Notes under the pieces: generated by a model
The model's database searches: none
What the model was told of the DNA's origin: nothing
Seen by the model: the letters and a program-made list of their open reading frames with translations, nothing else
From: Lysinibacillus odysseyi
GTDB taxonomy: Bacteria > Bacillota > Bacilli > Bacillales_A > Planococcaceae
NCBI GenBank assembly: GCA_014595895.1
Contig: JABUKB010000001.1
Coordinates: forward strand, 1-64,000
DNA length: 64,000 nt
Direction: 5' to 3'
Translations under genes and position numbers: made by a program
Shown here: positions 8,427-18,061 of the stretch, one piece after another
Layout of the letters: every line of letters begins with the position of its first letter
Position numbering within the stretch: position 1 is the first letter of the stretch

Positions 8427-9044
8427 GTGAAAGAATTCCCATTACCGACAGCCAAAACTTTAGCTACCTTAACCTATAACATGATTGTAGAGGATTTCGG
8501 GAAAGTGACAGATCGCTATTCCTTTGTCCAATATGGAAATATCACGGGATACGTAGTGTCTATATTTATGGGTGTAGCTGACACCACATCGCGCTTTGTA
8601 GAGGCAAGGCATTTAACAGCAAAAGAGGGCTATTTTACAACAGATTATTTTGATTTCTCCGGCTTTCAATCACTTTACTACACATCTACCAGTGGTACAG
8701 CTACCTATAAAATACAGAATGGCAGTCTAGTAAGTACGATGGGCAGGGCCTATACGCTACACCTAGAAGATCAAGAGTTCATTCTAGAAAACTTCGGTGA
8801 GCCGGAACTGGTATTGCCTTTACCGCTTGAAAGTGGTGCTCAGTGGAAGGATGATGGCAATGAAAGCTATACAGCTCGTTCGTTAGGTTCCTATAAGGTG
8901 AAGGGTGGTACGTTTACAAATGTACTAGAAGTCACATTGACCGCTTACGGTATGGTTACAAAATATTACTTTGCACCGAAAATTGGGTTGCTGCAAATTA
9001 AAGTAGAAGGCTATAACTTTGAGTTAACAAAAGTAAATCGCTAG
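8427..9044 (+). CDS. Conserved-looking protein of unknown function
   Basis: A 205-residue product starting at GTG 8427, supported by AAGGTGG at 8413-8419. I do not recognise the family. The N-terminal half is rich in aromatic beta-strand segments (YSFVQYGNITGYVVSIFMG, TATYKIQNGSLVS). The C-terminal half (LPLPLESGAQWKDDG, then KVKGGTFTNVLEVTLTAYG, YYFAPKIGLLQIKV) follows a pattern common in secreted or lipoprotein-associated beta-sandwich proteins. However, no signal peptide, lipobox or membrane segment is visible, so as it stands it would be cytoplasmic. It sits 80 bases after the S-layer gene but behind a strong terminator and ahead of its own terminator. It could be a 5'-truncated remnant of an exported protein, although the good ribosome binding site argues for an intact gene. 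Confidence 0.65.
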   Translation: MKEFPLPTAKTLATLTYNMIVEDFGKVTDRYSFVQYGNITGYVVSIFMGVADTTSRFVEARHLTAKEGYFTTDYFDFSGFQSLYYTSTSGTATYKIQNGSLVSTMGRAYTLHLEDQEFILENFGEPELVLPLPLESGAQWKDDGNESYTARSLGSYKVKGGTFTNVLEVTLTAYGMVTKYYFAPKIGLLQIKVEGYNFELTKVNR

Positions 9045-9047
9045 CAA

Positions 9048-9090
9048 AAAGAGCTGTAACGTAAGGGGGTTACTTACGGGGCAGCTCTTT
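9048..9090 (+). terminator. Intrinsic terminator
   Basis: AAAGAGCTG and CAGCTCTTT enclose an inner CGTAAG/CTTACG stem. The downstream T-run is short, so strength is moderate. Confidence 0.7.
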
Positions 9091-9136
9091 GGTATATACA
9101 GGAGTAGGGAAACGGGTGGGATGCGCTGTTATACTC

Positions 9137-9145
9137 TGCTATAAT
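9137..9145 (+). promoter_or_regulatory. Extended -10 promoter element
   Basis: CTGCTATAAT gives TGN plus TATAAT 38 bases before the acyltransferase start. No good -35 is present, which is usual for extended -10 promoters. Confidence 0.5.
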
Positions 9146-9182
9146 GAATAGGATTACATAGTAAGTTTGGAGTTGGAATCGA

Positions 9183-11165
9183 ATGAAGGAGCTAAAAATT
9201 CCTGAAAAGCGTTACCGCCCGGAAATCGAGGGTTTACGCACAGTAGCTACTCTTTTAGTGGCTGTTTATCATATTTGGTTTGGCCGTGTATCAGGGGGAA
9301 TCGATGTATTTTTCGTGTTATCTGGCTTTTTAATCACGATGTCCTTACTATCGAGGGTAGAAAGAAGCGGCTCTGTCGGCTTTTGGTCATTTTTATTAGG
9401 TTTGGCAAAACGTTTATTCCCGCAAGCACTCTTGGTGCTTTTTGTGACGGCGATTGCTGCCATTTTTATTATTCCACAGGGGCAGTGGACACAAATTATC
9501 AATCATTTGCTTGCATCGACCTTGTACTTTGAAAACTGGCGACTAGCACTGGATGCAGTAGATTATTTAGCACAGGGACAACAGGCAAGTCCGTTTCAGC
9601 ATTATTGGTCATTGTCTCTGCAGGGACAGTTTTATGTGCTATGGCCTTTGCTCATTTTTATGACGTTTTTATTGGCACGAAAAGTATTCAAAACACCGAC
9701 TCGTAAAACGTTACTGGTCGTTTTGGGTGGGGTGTTTGTTCTTTCACTTTGCTACTCTATTTATAAAACCAATACCAATCAGCCGTGGGCGTATTTTGAT
9801 ACATTTGCCCGCGTATGGGAGTTTAGCGTCGGGGGGATGTTTGCCCTGTTACTACCATATATCAAATGGCATCGTTGGTTCAGTACAGTGATGGGCTGGG
9901 TCGGCTTAGCCATTGTTTGTTTAACAGGAGTTGTATTGCAGGTATCGACAGTCTTCCCAGGCTATATGGCTCTCGTACCGATTAGCGGGGCGTTACTTGT
10001 CCTAGTAGCATCCGAAAACAGTACAACATTCGGTGTAGATAAATTTTTAAGCTTTAAATTATTTACATTTTTAGGTGGCCTTTCATATGGGTTTTATTTA
10101 TGGCACTGGCCGCTGCTGCGTTTTTATCAGATTTATTTTAATACGCCGTCTGTGCCATTCCTTCACGGGTGTCTTATTTTATTGTTGACGGTGATTTTAT
10201 CGTATATTTCGACGTACTTAGTGGAAGCGCCAGTGAGGAAAATGGATGTGCGGCAAGGAAAAAGAAAGTTGGTGCTTGTATTGTCGAGCAGCTTGCTACC
10301 GGTTTTCGTAGTTTATTTCTTACTTGTACAATATATGCAAATCGACACAGTACAGGGGCAAACAACGGATTATCCAGGAGCAGCCGCGATTTATGAGGAG
10401 GTTACCCCAGCAGAAGATGTGGGCTATTATCCATCCTTTATAAATGTGGTCAATGATTTTCCTTCCTTCTATCAGGACAAGGAATGCCTAGGGAAAGATT
10501 CAGTTGAAGTGAAGAAGTGCTCTTACGGGGTGACGGATGACCCGGACTATGTCGTGGCATTGGTAGGGGGGTCACATTCCGGCCATTGGTTCCCGACGCT
10601 TGAGATACTGGCGGAAGAAATGAATTTCCAAATCGATTTATACAATCATGACGGCTGTCGTTTTACAGATCAGGATGCGGAAAATCATCTAACGGAAACA
10701 TGCCTTGAATGGAATACGAATTTGATAGAGGAGCTAAAGGCAAACCCGCCTGATTTAGTGTTTACAACTTCTACTTTAAATAAGCGTGATATCGTACCAG
10801 AAGGCTATATTGGTCAGTGGGAAAAATTAGAGGGCATTACGACTATTTTTGCGATTCGTGATAATCCTCGGATGAAAGAGGCTGCTCCAGCTTGTTTAGA
10901 GAGGGAGGCAGATGCTGCTAATTGTGGTGTGCCTCGTGGAGAAGGACTATCAGATGTCTTGCCTTGGGAAAATACAGAAGGCTTACCGTCTAATGTGATT
11001 TACGGTGATTTATCGGATTATTTTTGTAATGATGACACATGTCCGGCTGTGATTGGAAATGTCATCGTGTATCGGGATGATAATCACCTTACAACAGCCT
11101 ATGCTAAAACATTAGCACCGGTACTCAAGCCACAGCTAGAAGAAGCGTTTGAAAGCTTAGAATAA
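9183..11165 (+). CDS. Acyltransferase-3 / SGNH O-acetyltransferase (OatA-like)
   Basis: The 660-residue protein has an N-terminal acyltransferase-3 membrane domain (about 10-385; start IEGLRTVATLLVAVYH and GGIDVFFVLSGFLI, some ten hydrophobic segments) and a C-terminal extracellular SGNH-like domain (about 420-655). Block I reads VGGSHSGHW (usual GDSH), and the catalytic Asp/His pair is likely in RDDNHLT. Such fused proteins move acetyl groups across the membrane onto peptidoglycan or wall polysaccharide; OatA acts on muramic acid. The exact acceptor cannot be told from sequence. In this neighbourhood a wall polymer linked to SLH docking is as plausible as peptidoglycan. The ribosome binding site is weak (TTTGGAG). 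The gene is monocistronic, with terminators on both sides. Confidence 0.85.
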   Translation: MKELKIPEKRYRPEIEGLRTVATLLVAVYHIWFGRVSGGIDVFFVLSGFLITMSLLSRVERSGSVGFWSFLLGLAKRLFPQALLVLFVTAIAAIFIIPQGQWTQIINHLLASTLYFENWRLALDAVDYLAQGQQASPFQHYWSLSLQGQFYVLWPLLIFMTFLLARKVFKTPTRKTLLVVLGGVFVLSLCYSIYKTNTNQPWAYFDTFARVWEFSVGGMFALLLPYIKWHRWFSTVMGWVGLAIVCLTGVVLQVSTVFPGYMALVPISGALLVLVASENSTTFGVDKFLSFKLFTFLGGLSYGFYLWHWPLLRFYQIYFNTPSVPFLHGCLILLLTVILSYISTYLVEAPVRKMDVRQGKRKLVLVLSSSLLPVFVVYFLLVQYMQIDTVQGQTTDYPGAAAIYEEVTPAEDVGYYPSFINVVNDFPSFYQDKECLGKDSVEVKKCSYGVTDDPDYVVALVGGSHSGHWFPTLEILAEEMNFQIDLYNHDGCRFTDQDAENHLTETCLEWNTNLIEELKANPPDLVFTTSTLNKRDIVPEGYIGQWEKLEGITTIFAIRDNPRMKEAAPACLEREADAANCGVPRGEGLSDVLPWENTEGLPSNVIYGDLSDYFCNDDTCPAVIGNVIVYRDDNHLTTAYAKTLAPVLKPQLEEAFESLE

Positions 11166-11178
11166 AAGTAATATAGGC

Positions 11179-11213
11179 ACAGCATGAAGACGGTTGTCTG
11201 CATGCTGTTTTTT
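11179..11213 (+). terminator. Intrinsic terminator
   Basis: ACAGCATG and CATGCTGT pair around a 14-nt loop and run into six T. Confidence 0.85.
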
Positions 11214-11308
11214 GTGTTCGCCTATCCTTTTCCTTATCATGCATGAAAAAAGTAACAATATTGTCGATATATATGAAAATGTCGTTTTGAATTCAAGGAG
11301 AGTGTCCC

Positions 11309-14122
11309 ATGCAAAAAAAGAATAAACTATTCCCGTTCCTAGCCACAGTCACAGCGGCCACTGTAGCAGGAACAGTGATGATACCGACAGCACATGCGGC
11401 TAGCTTTTCAGATATTCAGTATTCCGAATACAAAGAAGCTATTGAAAAATTGAGCAAAGAAGGCATTATTCATGGCTATAAGGGAGGGCTCTTCCAGCCG
11501 ACCAAGCAGCTGACACGCTCGGATGTCGTCAAAATGTTAGGTAAATATTTAGTCTCACAGGGCTATACAGTGCCTAGTGATTATAAAACCTATATGCGTT
11601 TCCGTGATTTATCACCAAATTCGCAGGATGAGCTACTTCGGTATGCGGCGCTTGTTTATGACCATGGGATCTTTACAGGGAACCAAGGTCAGCTATTAGC
11701 CTCCGATAAGCTAAGTATGCAACATATGGCGCTCGTATTAGTGCGTGCACTTTCTACAATAGACGGCTTTGATTACATCAGCTATGTAGAGGAGCAGCGC
11801 TTTTTAAAAGATTATTTAGACTTAGATTTAGCCACAGCGGAAGCACAAAAAGCGATTAATGTTATTGATTATTATGATTTTTATAGACAAGCTCGGGAAG
11901 AGGCTTATTTTTATCCGAAAAATATTGCTACGCGTGGTCAATTTGCGCATTTCTTATATCATTTATTAGAAATCAAGTCACCGGTGCGCAATCAACCGAA
12001 TGTCATCGGTGTATCCAGTATTGAGGTCCTATCACCGACGCGCCTAACTGTAATCTTAACAGATGATACAGTGCACAATGTTACATTAACGAGAGCACTG
12101 ACAGAGCATGTGCCAAGAAGCGTCACTTTCCGCTTACAAGGTCGTACATATACACAGGTTGTCACTTACAAACCAAAAGAACTAAAAGTAGTGAATGCTT
12201 CCTTTATCAATTCCGGGCAATTTGCCATTGAATTTAATCGGGAGGTGTCATTAAAGGATACGTATCATGCGGATGACCTCGCAAAAGTCTTACAATTAAA
12301 ACCTGCTACCGGTACGTATCAATATACATTAACACGAGGCGAGCTGAGTAAAGACCATCGTACGTTTATGGTAACATTAGGAGAAAATATCCCTGTGAAT
12401 ACAAATTACCGAATCGAACTCCTCAATATTCATACGGAAGATGGTTTTGGTTTATTCGATTATACAGAAGGTATTTACTATGGAGCGCATCATGAAGGAC
12501 CACGTATTAAAGAGGTTACAAATTTAGGAGATTACAAAGTACGTGTTGATTTTTCAGAGCCAATTCATAGAGATTACTCTACGTATTCGATTCGTTACAG
12601 ATTGGCGGACGGTACGCCTGTCACCGATGTAAAGGCCACATTCCAAGAGAACCGTCGCTTTTCTTCTGTTTATGATCAAGCATATTCTTATTTTGCCAAC
12701 TATGTAACTTTTGATTTATCAAACGCGAAAGCAAATGGGAACGTGATTTGGTCGACAACACCAATTTATGTGGAGTTTCCTTATATGCAGGATATTGCAG
12801 GAAATCTAACAAATCCATCTCCGCTGACAACGACGATCCAGAAAGTATGGGGCGATACAAAGGATGGTACCGCGCCAAAATTATCTAAAGTGGAACAGGT
12901 AGGAGCTAAAAAAATAAAGCTGACTTTCTCAGAAGCTGTCAGACAAATTGGCTATTACGATTTGACATTCCAATCGAGCAAAAAGCATTATTATGTGGAA
13001 GAGCTCGAGCAGTCTGCTGATCAAAAGTCCTTTATTTTGACAATGGATGATTATTTAGAAGGCGATGTGATGATCAAAACGAGAACATACAGCTATGTTT
13101 ATGATGTATCTGGGGAATCCGCAACTATTAATAGAAGATACAGCTTTACGTATGACAATCGACCGGCAGAAATTATTGGGACAGAGGTGATACGTGAGTA
13201 CAATAAAGAATATTTATTTGTGACATTCGATCGTCCGGTCGTATTAGGTACGGACCCAAAAGTGTTATGGGAAAATGGACAATATGAGCAAGGACGACAG
13301 GTGAGCAATATGCTGTCTCAGTATGAAGCCCGCGTCTATCCAGCAGGTGATCACCAGGTAAAAATTCCAGTCGCCAACTTACTGCAGCCGACTGATTTCG
13401 AACATGCACTCTATAGAGGTGATCTTGTCTTTAAGGACGTAGAAAATGAATACGCGGTGCAGGTAAAGCCAGCAGCCGTATCCTTTGTTCGTGGGAAGGA
13501 TTATTTCTATAATACAGAGCAGTTAAAACTATTAGCAGTCGAGACCTCTCGTACGAATCCAGCGATTGTAGACAGCAATCGTATTTTCTTACAATTTAAT
13601 TATCCAGTAGATGAAGAAAAAGCAGCGGATGTCACAAATTATTCATTATCTGGTTATACCATTCAATCGGCTCAGGTAAGCAAGAGTGATCCCAAGCAGG
13701 TAGAACTAGTTGTAGCCAATACGATTTCGGCTCCCGTTTCTCCCTATTTAAGTGTGTCGAACTTAACGGCTGAAAAATCTGTGCTGGAAATGGATTTTTA
13801 TTATGAACGTACCTATTTAAATGAGAACATTGCGCCTGTTTATCAAAGTGCCGCGAAAACCGGAACTAGGGAAATAACCATTACTTATAATGAAGCTATC
13901 GCGATGATGGATCCTAATGCCTTTTTAGTGCATGACAGTGCAGGGCAATTAATTGAGCAAACAGCAAGCAACCATCCGACAGATCAGACGAAGATTGTTC
14001 TTACGTTCGCTGAAAATATTTCGACTTACGGAACGTACACTATTAATTTAAGAACAGGTCGAGACGTTCGTGACTTATATGGCAATAAGGCTAACTTCTC
14101 GAAACTTAGTGTGTATCGTTAA
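11309..14122 (+). CDS. Second large SLH surface protein (S-layer paralogue)
   Basis: The 937-residue product has the same plan as the major S-layer protein: signal peptide ending AHA/AS (about residue 30), three N-terminal SLH domains to about 225 (FSDIQYSEYKEAIEKLSKEG, KQLTRSDVVKMLGKYLVSQG, IATRGQFAHFLYHLLEI), then a long series of SbsA/Ig-like beta domains (LKVVNASFINSGQFAIEFNR, SKVEQVGAKKIKLTFSEAV, SAAKTGTREITITYNEAI). It is less biased in composition than the major protein and has no comparably strong promoter in view, so it is probably an accessory or conditionally used layer protein. AAGGAGAG precedes the ATG. A bidirectional terminator follows. Confidence 0.9.
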   Translation: MQKKNKLFPFLATVTAATVAGTVMIPTAHAASFSDIQYSEYKEAIEKLSKEGIIHGYKGGLFQPTKQLTRSDVVKMLGKYLVSQGYTVPSDYKTYMRFRDLSPNSQDELLRYAALVYDHGIFTGNQGQLLASDKLSMQHMALVLVRALSTIDGFDYISYVEEQRFLKDYLDLDLATAEAQKAINVIDYYDFYRQAREEAYFYPKNIATRGQFAHFLYHLLEIKSPVRNQPNVIGVSSIEVLSPTRLTVILTDDTVHNVTLTRALTEHVPRSVTFRLQGRTYTQVVTYKPKELKVVNASFINSGQFAIEFNREVSLKDTYHADDLAKVLQLKPATGTYQYTLTRGELSKDHRTFMVTLGENIPVNTNYRIELLNIHTEDGFGLFDYTEGIYYGAHHEGPRIKEVTNLGDYKVRVDFSEPIHRDYSTYSIRYRLADGTPVTDVKATFQENRRFSSVYDQAYSYFANYVTFDLSNAKANGNVIWSTTPIYVEFPYMQDIAGNLTNPSPLTTTIQKVWGDTKDGTAPKLSKVEQVGAKKIKLTFSEAVRQIGYYDLTFQSSKKHYYVEELEQSADQKSFILTMDDYLEGDVMIKTRTYSYVYDVSGESATINRRYSFTYDNRPAEIIGTEVIREYNKEYLFVTFDRPVVLGTDPKVLWENGQYEQGRQVSNMLSQYEARVYPAGDHQVKIPVANLLQPTDFEHALYRGDLVFKDVENEYAVQVKPAAVSFVRGKDYFYNTEQLKLLAVETSRTNPAIVDSNRIFLQFNYPVDEEKAADVTNYSLSGYTIQSAQVSKSDPKQVELVVANTISAPVSPYLSVSNLTAEKSVLEMDFYYERTYLNENIAPVYQSAAKTGTREITITYNEAIAMMDPNAFLVHDSAGQLIEQTASNHPTDQTKIVLTFAENISTYGTYTINLRTGRDVRDLYGNKANFSKLSVYR

Positions 14123-14226
14123 GAAAACAGGTATATGCAATGTTGGATATGCACTCTAATATGTAAGCTCGAAATATAAAAATTATACTCATCTAGTTGA
14201 GGCTTCAAGGCTAATCAAGATAGACA

Positions 14227-14264
14227 AAGAACCATCATTTTCGCTTATAAAAATGATGGTTCTT
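14227..14264. terminator. Bidirectional terminator between convergent genes
   Basis: AAGAACCATCATTTT pairs fully with its complement across a 7-nt loop. It lies between genes that converge here and has A- and T-runs on both sides. Confidence 0.85.
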
Positions 14265-14277
14265 ATTTTGGTTAGTA

Positions 14278-15456
14278 TTAGAATCGAATATCAATATAAT
14301 AATGATGTTGCGGAATTTTAGCATCCATTACATAAAGACCATGTGTCATTGTAGTTGATCCACCAAGCTGGATTGTTGAAATATTTCTTTCTTTACTGCC
14401 CGAAGCTTTGATTTCGTTATATTTCTTTTCTAATTCAGTAAGGACTGCTTGCTTATTTACCTTTTCCGGGAGTGTTTCTCTAGTAGTTTTTTTTATGATT
14501 TCGAATGAGCTTTCTTCATAAGGGTCGAAACTGAAATTAGCATAATTATCATCTATATAAATTTGAATTTGTGCATATAGCCCCTTTGTGTTTGAGTTCG
14601 TCCAGTTTTTCTCTTTCAGCAAAGTATAGCCATTAATACCCGTAATGTATAAATCGGGATTTTCCTTTAGGATTGCCGGCAATGTAGATGCATAAAATTG
14701 ACGGGTTGATAAACTCTTCCATGAATCACGATTTAATCGGTGGTCACCTCCAGCTTTCGGTGTGTAACGTGTCCAATGTAGAATGATGTTGTTTGCATCG
14801 CTATACGAATCGTTAATTGTTACGTAATCTCGCTTTGGATACTTGTTGAAGTATTCAATGGCACGAGACATAAATACAGCGAAATGTTGACGTGATACGG
14901 GTTCGTTTTCGTTAAATTTGCCGTTATTTCCTGTCGTGATTCCTGCTTCATATAGTGCAGAGACTGCTTCCGTATAAAGCGGCGACACGTCTGTTAGCGG
15001 ATGTTCCTTTGAAGGAGTAAGATTAAAAGCATGTTCTAAAATACGAGCCATCTCGCCACGAGTCAATGGTTTATTTGGTTCGATTTTATTGTCTTTCGGT
15101 ATAAGTAGAAGGGAATTTACAAGCATTTGTAAGCCTTTAGAATGTTCGCTCTGCGGCGAAATGTCTGTAACTCCTATGTTACGTGAGTCAAAAATGCGTA
15201 AATTATAGAAATTTGCTGCACGTAATGTAAACGATGCTGCTTGGGCGCGCGTTACATTCGCTTTTGGATTGAATTTACCGTTACTTCCTTTAATGATTCC
15301 TGTTGCTGCCATAGCGTTAATTTCTTTGTAGTATGGATGTGTATTAGGCACATCAGTAAATATTGGCGCAGTGGCATCAGCTTGTAGTGGTAGAACGATG
15401 GCAGGAGTGGTCAGTGCAAGTGTCAATGCGGATAATAATGCTTTATTTGTTTTCAT
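14278..15456 (-). CDS. SLH-domain surface protein with unknown C-terminal domain
   Basis: The 392-residue protein has a signal peptide (about 1-29, ending ADA), three SLH domains at about 30-75, 93-150 and 155-205 (FTDVPNTHPYYKEINAMA, ANVTRAQAASFTLRAA, EPVSRQHFAVFMSRAIEYF), then a 185-residue domain that I do not recognise, with several Trp and Tyr, a predicted helix near residue 335 and a final IDIRF. The start is supported by GGGAGG seven bases before ATG. It is transcribed opposite to its flanking SLH gene and appears monocistronic. Confidence 0.85.
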   Translation of the reverse strand: MKTNKALLSALTLALTTPAIVLPLQADATAPIFTDVPNTHPYYKEINAMAATGIIKGSNGKFNPKANVTRAQAASFTLRAANFYNLRIFDSRNIGVTDISPQSEHSKGLQMLVNSLLLIPKDNKIEPNKPLTRGEMARILEHAFNLTPSKEHPLTDVSPLYTEAVSALYEAGITTGNNGKFNENEPVSRQHFAVFMSRAIEYFNKYPKRDYVTINDSYSDANNIILHWTRYTPKAGGDHRLNRDSWKSLSTRQFYASTLPAILKENPDLYITGINGYTLLKEKNWTNSNTKGLYAQIQIYIDDNYANFSFDPYEESSFEIIKKTTRETLPEKVNKQAVLTELEKKYNEIKASGSKERNISTIQLGGSTTMTHGLYVMDAKIPQHHYYIDIRF

Positions 15457-15695
15457 AAGGAACCTCCCAAATTTAGTATATTTATGATTTACTTTAAATG
15501 TTATTTTACCACAATTAGGATAATTGGTGATTGTAAGTAGGGGAATAAGTATCTATTCAACCAGCCTATTGTATTCCTGGATTTGGTAAACAGAAGGGCG
15601 AAGCTTCTAAAAGCTAGGCTTTTGATAGAAAACAGCTATGGGGAAGGGATACAAAAACGAACTAAAGAACATATTTGATGGTAGATTTGGAGAAA

Positions 15696-15727
15696 CAATA
15701 AAGCCACATGCAATATCGCATGTGGCT
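15696..15727 (-). terminator. Terminator of the YknX-like gene
   Basis: AGCCACATGC and GCATGTGGCT form a perfect 10-bp stem just after the stop of the minus-strand gene, followed on that strand by TTTATTGTTT. Confidence 0.75.
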
Positions 15728-15736
15728 CTTTCTGTT

Positions 15737-17176
15737 TTAAGGTTGAATAGCAAAAAAGACAACATCTTGCCATGTAAGCGGCCCGACTTCATCCCAAGTG
15801 AATTTTTCGATTGGGTACGGGCGGAAGGTAGGTGCATAAATATTGCGGGGCTTTCCGTCTAACAGCACGGTATAATCCTCGATTGCTCCCGTAAATACTG
15901 TAACATCGTACAGCTCTTCCTTTTCTTCCTCTACTACTTCTTTTTCAGTAAAGTCCACTGTAATGATTTCTGGTTTTGTTTCTACTTCTGTTTCCAGTTC
16001 TTCTTCTACGATTTCTTCGAGAGGCTCTTCTGCTATTAAGTCTTCTCTAACAGGCTCTTCAATAATCCCTTTTTTATCGAACGCCACATTTACAGGTGTT
16101 AAACGGGTACGACCGTCATAGCCAAGTGTGTAAATATGTGTGTCTCCGATGTCTTCAATTTCATAGTCGATTACCCAGTCTTCACGGGCGATAAAGCTGC
16201 CGGCTTCTTCGTTGGTAATGATTGTGACATCTACTTTTTCGCCAAACGGATAGTTATCAATATATTCGAGTGGTGTGACTTGGACTTCATATAACGTTTC
16301 GGATGGATCGATTTTTTTGTGTTTCTTCATTTCCTTGTACCAAATGGACTTGGCAGCAGGGATTTGCTGCTTTTCTGTTACCGTACCATCTACGATCCAT
16401 TCATCTTCTTCGCCGGCACGAATGACAATTTGAGCAGCTTGCTCAAGAGCTACACGTTGCCACTGCTCCTCATCGACATATACAATCGCTGCTTTTTCTT
16501 CAGGATATAAAATGAATGTGATTGTATCGCCTTCTTGGAAGATATCACCGACAACACCGCTTGTCGGGGAAGCAAGTGCTTGGTCTGTTTCCAAGCTAGA
16601 CAGACGGTTATTTAAAATATCAATTTGACGCTGCGTTTCAGCAATATGGCGGCTAATAATTGCCTCGCCTTCCGCAGTTGGTGTATTTTGATCGATGCCT
16701 AACTCTAATGTTAAGTCTAAATTCCAAAATCCTGCAGTGCCTAACGATGTACTGTCAGTAGAGGTGGAGGGAGAAGAATAGCCAGATTCATCTTCTAAAT
16801 CGTATAAAATGCTTTCTAACTCACTTAGCTCCGATTCATAAGCTTGCAGTTCGATTTCCAACTTTTGTTGCTCGGTTTCTACAGCATCCGATCTATAGCG
16901 GGCTAATTCCTGACCTTCCATAATCGTCTCCCCGCGCTTAATGAATACCTCTTCAATATTTTGGATATCCGATGCAATTCGAATATGGTTGCTAGCAGAA
17001 AGAATGCCTTCCTTTTTCAATTCCTTCGTATGCGTATCGCTAACAGCTAGCTGGGTTTTATTCAGATAGTAGGATTTTTCAATTACTTCATTCGTACGTA
17101 ATACTAAATAAGCATTGACGATGACTAATGCAGTGATAATCACTGATACGACTTTCCATGTTGTTGGCTTAAACAT
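15737..17176 (-). CDS. HlyD/YknX-like membrane-fusion adaptor
   Basis: The 479-residue product has one N-terminal membrane anchor (WKVVSVIITALVIVNAYLVL), split lipoyl/barrel-sandwich segments (IQNIEEVFIKRGETIMEGQE and LASPTSGVVGDIFQEGDTI), a coiled-coil hairpin between them (about 90-210) and beta-barrel sequence. This is the build of Gram-positive membrane-fusion proteins such as YknX. A very acidic tail (about 385-445) and a conserved-looking end (FTWDEVGPLTWQDVVFF) are unusual. The ATG at 17176 is chosen over an upstream start because AAGGGGGG lies in place before it; it overlaps the upstream gene by eight bases (ATGTTTAA), indicating translational coupling. No ABC ATPase or permease follows, unlike yknWXYZ. 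Confidence 0.78.
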   Translation of the reverse strand: MFKPTTWKVVSVIITALVIVNAYLVLRTNEVIEKSYYLNKTQLAVSDTHTKELKKEGILSASNHIRIASDIQNIEEVFIKRGETIMEGQELARYRSDAVETEQQKLEIELQAYESELSELESILYDLEDESGYSSPSTSTDSTSLGTAGFWNLDLTLELGIDQNTPTAEGEAIISRHIAETQRQIDILNNRLSSLETDQALASPTSGVVGDIFQEGDTITFILYPEEKAAIVYVDEEQWQRVALEQAAQIVIRAGEEDEWIVDGTVTEKQQIPAAKSIWYKEMKKHKKIDPSETLYEVQVTPLEYIDNYPFGEKVDVTIITNEEAGSFIAREDWVIDYEIEDIGDTHIYTLGYDGRTRLTPVNVAFDKKGIIEEPVREDLIAEEPLEEIVEEELETEVETKPEIITVDFTEKEVVEEEKEELYDVTVFTGAIEDYTVLLDGKPRNIYAPTFRPYPIEKFTWDEVGPLTWQDVVFFAIQP

Positions 17177-17861
17177 ATGATAGCCCCCCTTGAATCCAAC
17201 CATACACTGGCAGCATACTGATGCCTGCAATGATAAGTGCTAGGACAATTTGAATCACAATCAATTTTACCAATAAAGATTTTTTATTTCCTTCATACCA
17301 TTGGGAGAGAAATTTATATTGGATGACTACCATGATGAATGTCGCTACCGAAAGCTGATTTAAGAAAAATAATACAAACTCTTCTTGATAGAAATAAGCA
17401 GTCATAGGTGCTAGAGAGAAGAATGTCAAAGGAGTCGTAAATCCAGCAATCGCAAACACAGCAAATGTGATTAATTTTTCTAGTAGAATAAAGAAAATAG
17501 TATATAGCTGTACTTTGGCTATCCACTTCACCGGTATGTCTGTTATCGCATGTAGTACATAAGAAAAAACAATATAGTGGAAGGCAAAGAAGCCAATCGC
17601 CCAAAGCAGCGCTCCACTTAGTGAAATGAGACGTGCAAATATGTATCGGTCATCTAAACCTTGTGCAAATAATGTCGTTAACCCTTCTGTATGCATCCCC
17701 CAAATATTGCGGATAGCAAACACCGCAAGCGTTGCTAAAAAAATAAGGGTTAAGCATTTTTTATATCCTCGTAATTTAGCAGACTGCTCTTGTTGCTCAA
17801 GTGCGTATGTTAAAGAAGATGGATTCATCAAAAAGTGCCAAAAACGGTAATCCAAAACCAT
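17169..17861 (-). CDS. YknW/Yip1-like integral membrane protein
   Basis: The 230-residue protein has a cytoplasmic N-terminus with a helical segment (PSSLTYALEQQEQSAKLRG) and five hydrophobic segments (for example CLTLIFLATLAVFAI, LLWAIGFFAFHYIVFSYVL, VQLYTIFFILLEKLITF, LIVIQIVLALIIAGI). This layout, and its place directly before a HlyD-like adaptor, matches YknW, the Yip1-family protein encoded first in B. subtilis yknWXYZ. The ribosome binding site GAAAGGATG precedes ATG 17861; an internal Met at position 12 is an alternative start. It forms a two-gene operon with the adaptor. Confidence 0.65.
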   Translation of the reverse strand: MVLDYRFWHFLMNPSSLTYALEQQEQSAKLRGYKKCLTLIFLATLAVFAIRNIWGMHTEGLTTLFAQGLDDRYIFARLISLSGALLWAIGFFAFHYIVFSYVLHAITDIPVKWIAKVQLYTIFFILLEKLITFAVFAIAGFTTPLTFFSLAPMTAYFYQEEFVLFFLNQLSVATFIMVVIQYKFLSQWYEGNKKSLLVKLIVIQIVLALIIAGISMLPVYGWIQGGLSYV

Positions 17862-18061
17862 ACAGAATCATCCTTTCAAATATCTCTAAATCTCTTAGCC
17901 TACTAATTATAACCAAAAAAATAGCAAACTTCTATCTATCATTCCCGGTAAATCTATAAAACAATCCTACTTTACAAAAATATTATGTAAGGTAATAAAT
18001 GATAAAAAACATACATATTTGTGTTATGATGAATAAAATACCAAATTGGAGGTATCCAAAA

